Under the pieces are notes generated by a model. The model searched no databases. It saw only the letters and a list, made by a program, of their open reading frames with translations, and was not told the origin of the DNA. DNA of 15,255 nt from BOG-1184 sp964651515 (GTDB lineage Bacteria > Fibrobacterota > Chitinivibrionia > Chitinivibrionales > Chitinispirillaceae), in assembly GCA_964651515.1 (NCBI GenBank), contig CAZYYB010000080.1:1-15255 (forward strand). The letters run 5' to 3'. Every line of letters starts with the position of its first letter. Position 1 is the stretch's first letter. Positions 12,577-15,255 of the stretch are shown piece after piece. The position numbers and the translations under genes are program-made.

Positions 12577-15132
12577 ATGATCCGACGGATCTTCGGGCTC
12601 CTGGGCCCCCTTGCCGGAATCGCCCTGTTTGCGGCATCGTTCATCACGCTGCAGCATGAGCTGCGCACCATCCACTACCATCAGATCCTTGCGCAGATCG
12701 ACTACACGCCGGCGGCATCGGTTTTCCTGGCCATGCTGGTGACCGTGGTCAATTTTTTCGCCCTGGGAGGGTGCGAGATCCTCGGGTTCCGCTACTTAAA
12801 GAGTACTCTCGCTCCGGTAAAGATCCTCGTCACCGCCATGATCGCCGCTTCGTTCAGCAATACCGTCGGGTTCTCCTCGGTTTCCGCAACCGCGGTGCGC
12901 AACCGGATCTATTCGCAGGAAGGGCTCTCCACCCTCGATATCGCGAAATTAAGGGTGATTTCGAGCGGTATCACCTTCTGGCTGGGGCTGGGCGCGGTCG
13001 CGGGGCTCCTGCTGCTTCTGAATGCGTCGGCAGTGGCGGGAGCGCTGCACTGCGCTCCCCTGGTGACAAGGGCTGCGGGCTGGATGAGTTTCGGTCTTGT
13101 CGCCGCCTTTATCGTCGTCGCCGCGATAAAAAAGAGCGGGGTGAAAATCGACTCCTGGGAGTTTGTCCTGCCTTCCCCCCGGCTCACCCTCCCGCTCCTT
13201 TTCCTGGCATGCGTCGACTGGGCATCGTTCGGCATTGCGCTCTACGTGCTGCTGCCGCCCCGAAGCATCGCCTTCCCCCTCTTCATGGCGGCATTCGTGG
13301 CCGGCCAGGTGGCCGGTTTCATGAGCCGGATTCCCGGTGGGATCGGCGTTTTCGAGGCGGTATTTCTTTTCCTGCTCCGGAGCTTCCCGCTCTCGCCGCT
13401 TGTCGGGGCGCTCGTCATCTTCCGGGGCGTCTTCTACCTCCTGCCGCTCGCCGCCTCGGCGGTCATCCTCGGCGTTTACGAACACGAGGAACGCCGCGAA
13501 AAAATCGGCGGGGTCGCCCTCGCCATCGGGCAGTGGGGACGCGGGGTGGTGCCCTATTTTTTCGCCATCATGATTTTCATCGGCGGCATGATCCTGCTTT
13601 TTTCCGGGGCAACGCCCGCCGAACATCACCGGTTCTACTGGCTGCGGGAGGTGATGCCGCTGCCGGTGGTCGAGTTGTCCCATTTCCTCGCCAGCCTGAT
13701 CGGCATGGCGCTCCTCATCCTCTCCGCCGGTCTTTACCGCCGGTACGACAGCGCGTTCCACCTGACGCTCTACCTTCTGGCCGGGGGCGCGGTGTTCACC
13801 TTTCTCAAGGGCATCGATTACGAGGAGGCGATCATCCTGACCTGCATGTTCGCCGTGCTGCTCCCGAGCCGCCGCGAGTTTTACCGCAAGGGATCGTTCG
13901 TCCACGAACGGTTGACTCTGGGGTGGATGGTCGCGGTCATCCTTGCCCTGGCGAGTTCGGTCTGGCTCGGCTTCTTTGCGTACAAGCATATCGCCTACTC
14001 GCACGACCTCTGGTGGCAGTTCAGCTTCGCAAGCCACGCGTCGCGATTCCTGCGCGCCACGGTCGGCGCGTCGACGCTGCTCTTCGGGTACAGCATGATG
14101 CGGCTGCTCGCCCCGGCCCGCGTGCACCCGGCGGTGTGCCGCCACGACATGTACGACCTGGTGAAATCCATCCTCGCGACAAGCTCCTCGCACAGCCGGT
14201 CGTTCCTGTCGCTCCTCGACGACAAGTCTTTCATCGTCAGCGAGCCGAACGACGCCTTCCTCATGTACGGCGTGTCGGGGAGAAGCATCGTGGCGATGAG
14301 CGATCCGGTGGGAAACGACCGGTCGTTTCCCTCGCTCGTCTGGCGGTTCAAGGAGATGTGCGACGAGCACGGCGGCTGGCCGGTCTTCCATGAGGTCGGC
14401 GGCAGGTATCTGAGCCTCTACCTCGATATCGGCCTGACCCTGCTCAAGGTCGGGGAGGAGGCACGGGTCGAGCTCCGGGAATTTTCGCTCGAAAGCAAGG
14501 GGCGCAAGAGTCTTCGCTACTACTCCCGCCGATTGTCGAACGAGGGGTGGGAGGTGGTGATCGTTCCCCCGCATAGGGTAGGGGCGATCCTGCCGTCCCT
14601 CAAGGCCGTTTCCGATTCCTGGCTGGCGAAGAAGCATACGCGGGAGAAACGATTTTCGCTCGGCCGCTTCTCCGCTCCCTACCTGACCCAGACGCCCATC
14701 GCCGTCGTGGTGCGCGACGACACCATCGTCGCCTTCGCCAATCTGTGGCTGACGGCTACCCGTGAGGAGTTTTCGGTCGATCTCATGCGCTATTCGGAGG
14801 CCGCACCCGAATCGGTCATGGAATACCTGTTTGTAAGGCTCATCTTCTGGGGCAGGGAGCATGGGTACCGGTGGTTCGACCTTGGCATGGCGCCCTTCTC
14901 CGGCGTCGAAGACCGGCAGGTGGCCCCCCTGTGGAACCGGTTCGCGGCGTTCCTGTACGCCTACGGCGAGGAGTACTACAATTTCCAGGGGCTGCGCCGG
15001 TTCAAGGAGAAGTTCGATCCGGTCTGGGAGCCCTGCTACATGGCCGTTCCGGGAGGACTTACCCTGCCGCTCATCCTGAAGGACCTCTCCTCGTTGACGT
15101 CGGGAGGGTTCAAGGGGGTCTTCGCGAAATAA
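12577..15132 (+). CDS. mprF: Bifunctional aminoacyl-phosphatidylglycerol synthase/flippase, MprF type
   Basis: The 851 residues are full length for two-domain MprF. About 14 hydrophobic segments fill residues 6-510. The flippase signatures include SNTVGFSSVSATAVRNRIYS (94-113) and SRIPGGIGVFEAV (250-262). The cytoplasmic GNAT-like synthase domain (DUF2156, about 515-840) shows FLMYGVSGRSIVAMSDPVGN (561-580), LYLDIGLTLLKVGEEAR (614-630), FDLGMAPFSG (767-776) and YNFQGLRRFKEKFDPVWEP (801-819). MprF moves an amino acid, classically lysine from Lys-tRNA, onto phosphatidylglycerol and flips the product outward. This lowers negative surface charge and protects from cationic peptides. Whether lysine, alanine or another residue is used cannot be read here. 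It is the last gene of the operon, 1 base after the thioredoxin-fold gene, and is followed by a hairpin. Confidence 0.93.
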   Translation: MIRRIFGLLGPLAGIALFAASFITLQHELRTIHYHQILAQIDYTPAASVFLAMLVTVVNFFALGGCEILGFRYLKSTLAPVKILVTAMIAASFSNTVGFSSVSATAVRNRIYSQEGLSTLDIAKLRVISSGITFWLGLGAVAGLLLLLNASAVAGALHCAPLVTRAAGWMSFGLVAAFIVVAAIKKSGVKIDSWEFVLPSPRLTLPLLFLACVDWASFGIALYVLLPPRSIAFPLFMAAFVAGQVAGFMSRIPGGIGVFEAVFLFLLRSFPLSPLVGALVIFRGVFYLLPLAASAVILGVYEHEERREKIGGVALAIGQWGRGVVPYFFAIMIFIGGMILLFSGATPAEHHRFYWLREVMPLPVVELSHFLASLIGMALLILSAGLYRRYDSAFHLTLYLLAGGAVFTFLKGIDYEEAIILTCMFAVLLPSRREFYRKGSFVHERLTLGWMVAVILALASSVWLGFFAYKHIAYSHDLWWQFSFASHASRFLRATVGASTLLFGYSMMRLLAPARVHPAVCRHDMYDLVKSILATSSSHSRSFLSLLDDKSFIVSEPNDAFLMYGVSGRSIVAMSDPVGNDRSFPSLVWRFKEMCDEHGGWPVFHEVGGRYLSLYLDIGLTLLKVGEEARVELREFSLESKGRKSLRYYSRRLSNEGWEVVIVPPHRVGAILPSLKAVSDSWLAKKHTREKRFSLGRFSAPYLTQTPIAVVVRDDTIVAFANLWLTATREEFSVDLMRYSEAAPESVMEYLFVRLIFWGREHGYRWFDLGMAPFSGVEDRQVAPLWNRFAAFLYAYGEEYYNFQGLRRFKEKFDPVWEPCYMAVPGGLTLPLILKDLSSLTSGGFKGVFAK

Positions 15133-15136
15133 GGTG

Positions 15137-15161
15137 GTTGCATATGTTTTTTGCAACTTTT
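15137..15161 (+). terminator. Weak terminator-like hairpin after mprF
   Basis: GTTGCA (15137-15142) and TGCAAC (15152-15157) pair around a 9-base loop, followed directly by four T. It starts 4 bases after the stop codon, where an operon terminator would be expected. The stem is short and AT-containing, so strength is doubtful. Confidence 0.45.
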
Positions 15162-15165
15162 AAAT

Positions 15166-15212
15166 CCGGTGGGGGAACCTTGCTTCTACCATCAAATGCC
15201 GGTGGGGGAACC
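15166..15212. repeat. Pair of 14-base direct repeats (CCGGTGGGGGAACC)
   Basis: Identical copies lie at 15166-15179 and 15199-15212, with a start-to-start distance of 33 bases, in the non-coding tail after mprF. Both are preceded by a short A/T-rich stretch (TAAAT, AAATG). Confidence 0.8.
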
Positions 15213-15228
15213 AGTTCCTGGTTCCCCC
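15204..15228. repeat. Perfect 11-bp inverted repeat overlapping the second direct repeat
   Basis: GGGGGAACCAG (15204-15214) is mirrored exactly by CTGGTTCCCCC (15218-15228) around TTC. The flanks CCGG (15199-15202) and CCGG (15235-15238) could extend the stem across a bulge. It resembles a mobile or REP-like intergenic repeat more than a terminator, as no T-run follows. Confidence 0.7.
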
Positions 15229-15239
15229 TGGCCCCCGGC

Positions 15240-15254
15240 CGCGCGAAACGCGCG
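15240..15254. repeat. Short perfect hairpin at the right edge
   Basis: CGCGCG (15240-15245) and CGCGCG (15249-15254) pair around AAA. It may be part of the same repeat structure, which continues beyond the window. Confidence 0.55.
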
Positions 15255-15255
15255 T

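Noticed and set aside
12949..15156. 735-codon open frame on the minus strand opposite mprF
   Set aside because: It is a GC-rich antisense shadow: the plus-strand frame encodes a full MprF with all family motifs, while the minus-strand product is low-complexity, rich in Arg, Glu and Gly, and has no recognisable domain or start signal.
1..15255. CRISPR arrays, tRNA or rRNA genes, insertion sequences
   Set aside because: No regularly spaced repeat array, no tRNA-like cloverleaf, no rRNA segment and no transposase-like protein was recognised in any part of the window.

Overview
The window is GC-rich, tightly packed and consistent with a bacterium that has a cytoplasmic membrane plus an exported (periplasm-like) compartment. 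Protein-level resemblance is to widely distributed families, so I cannot name the lineage from the sequence. A free-living or environmental Gram-negative type, such as a deltaproteobacterium-like or spirochaete-like organism, would fit, but that is only an impression.

Layout. Bases 2-1819 (minus strand) hold the first 606 codons of a Mg2+-type P-type ATPase (MgtA family); its C-terminal part lies beyond the left edge. A 250-base divergent intergenic region separates it from everything else, which reads on the plus strand. Bases 2070-3359 encode an exported protein of unknown function. Bases 3468-7926 form an alpha-glucan cluster: a 401-residue GH57 protein, the wreck of a small nucleotidyltransferase gene (4670-5091), a second GH57 protein of 489 residues, and a GT-B glycosyltransferase of the glycogen-synthase-like type. 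A perfect 36-base palindrome lies just before the glycosyltransferase.

Bases 8063-15132 are one compact five-gene run: membrane sensor histidine kinase, stand-alone receiver protein, enzyme I (PtsI)-like PEP phosphotransferase, exported CxxC thioredoxin-fold protein, and an MprF-type aminoacyl-phosphatidylglycerol synthase/flippase. The intergenic distances are 17 bases, an 8-base overlap, 7 bases and 1 base, so co-transcription is very likely. The window ends in non-coding DNA full of hairpins and a 14-base direct repeat.

How the genes may work together. The two GH57 proteins and the glycosyltransferase probably build or remodel a cytoplasmic alpha-1,4-glucan; this is inference from family and linkage. 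The five-gene run is the most interesting part. It joins two phosphotransfer chemistries (His-Asp and PEP-His) to an envelope thiol protein and a lipid-charge-modifying enzyme. The response regulator has no DNA-binding domain, and no HPr or enzyme II gene is visible in the window. The likeliest reading is a signalling module tied to envelope or membrane-charge homeostasis, but no sequence evidence here proves that the parts act on each other.
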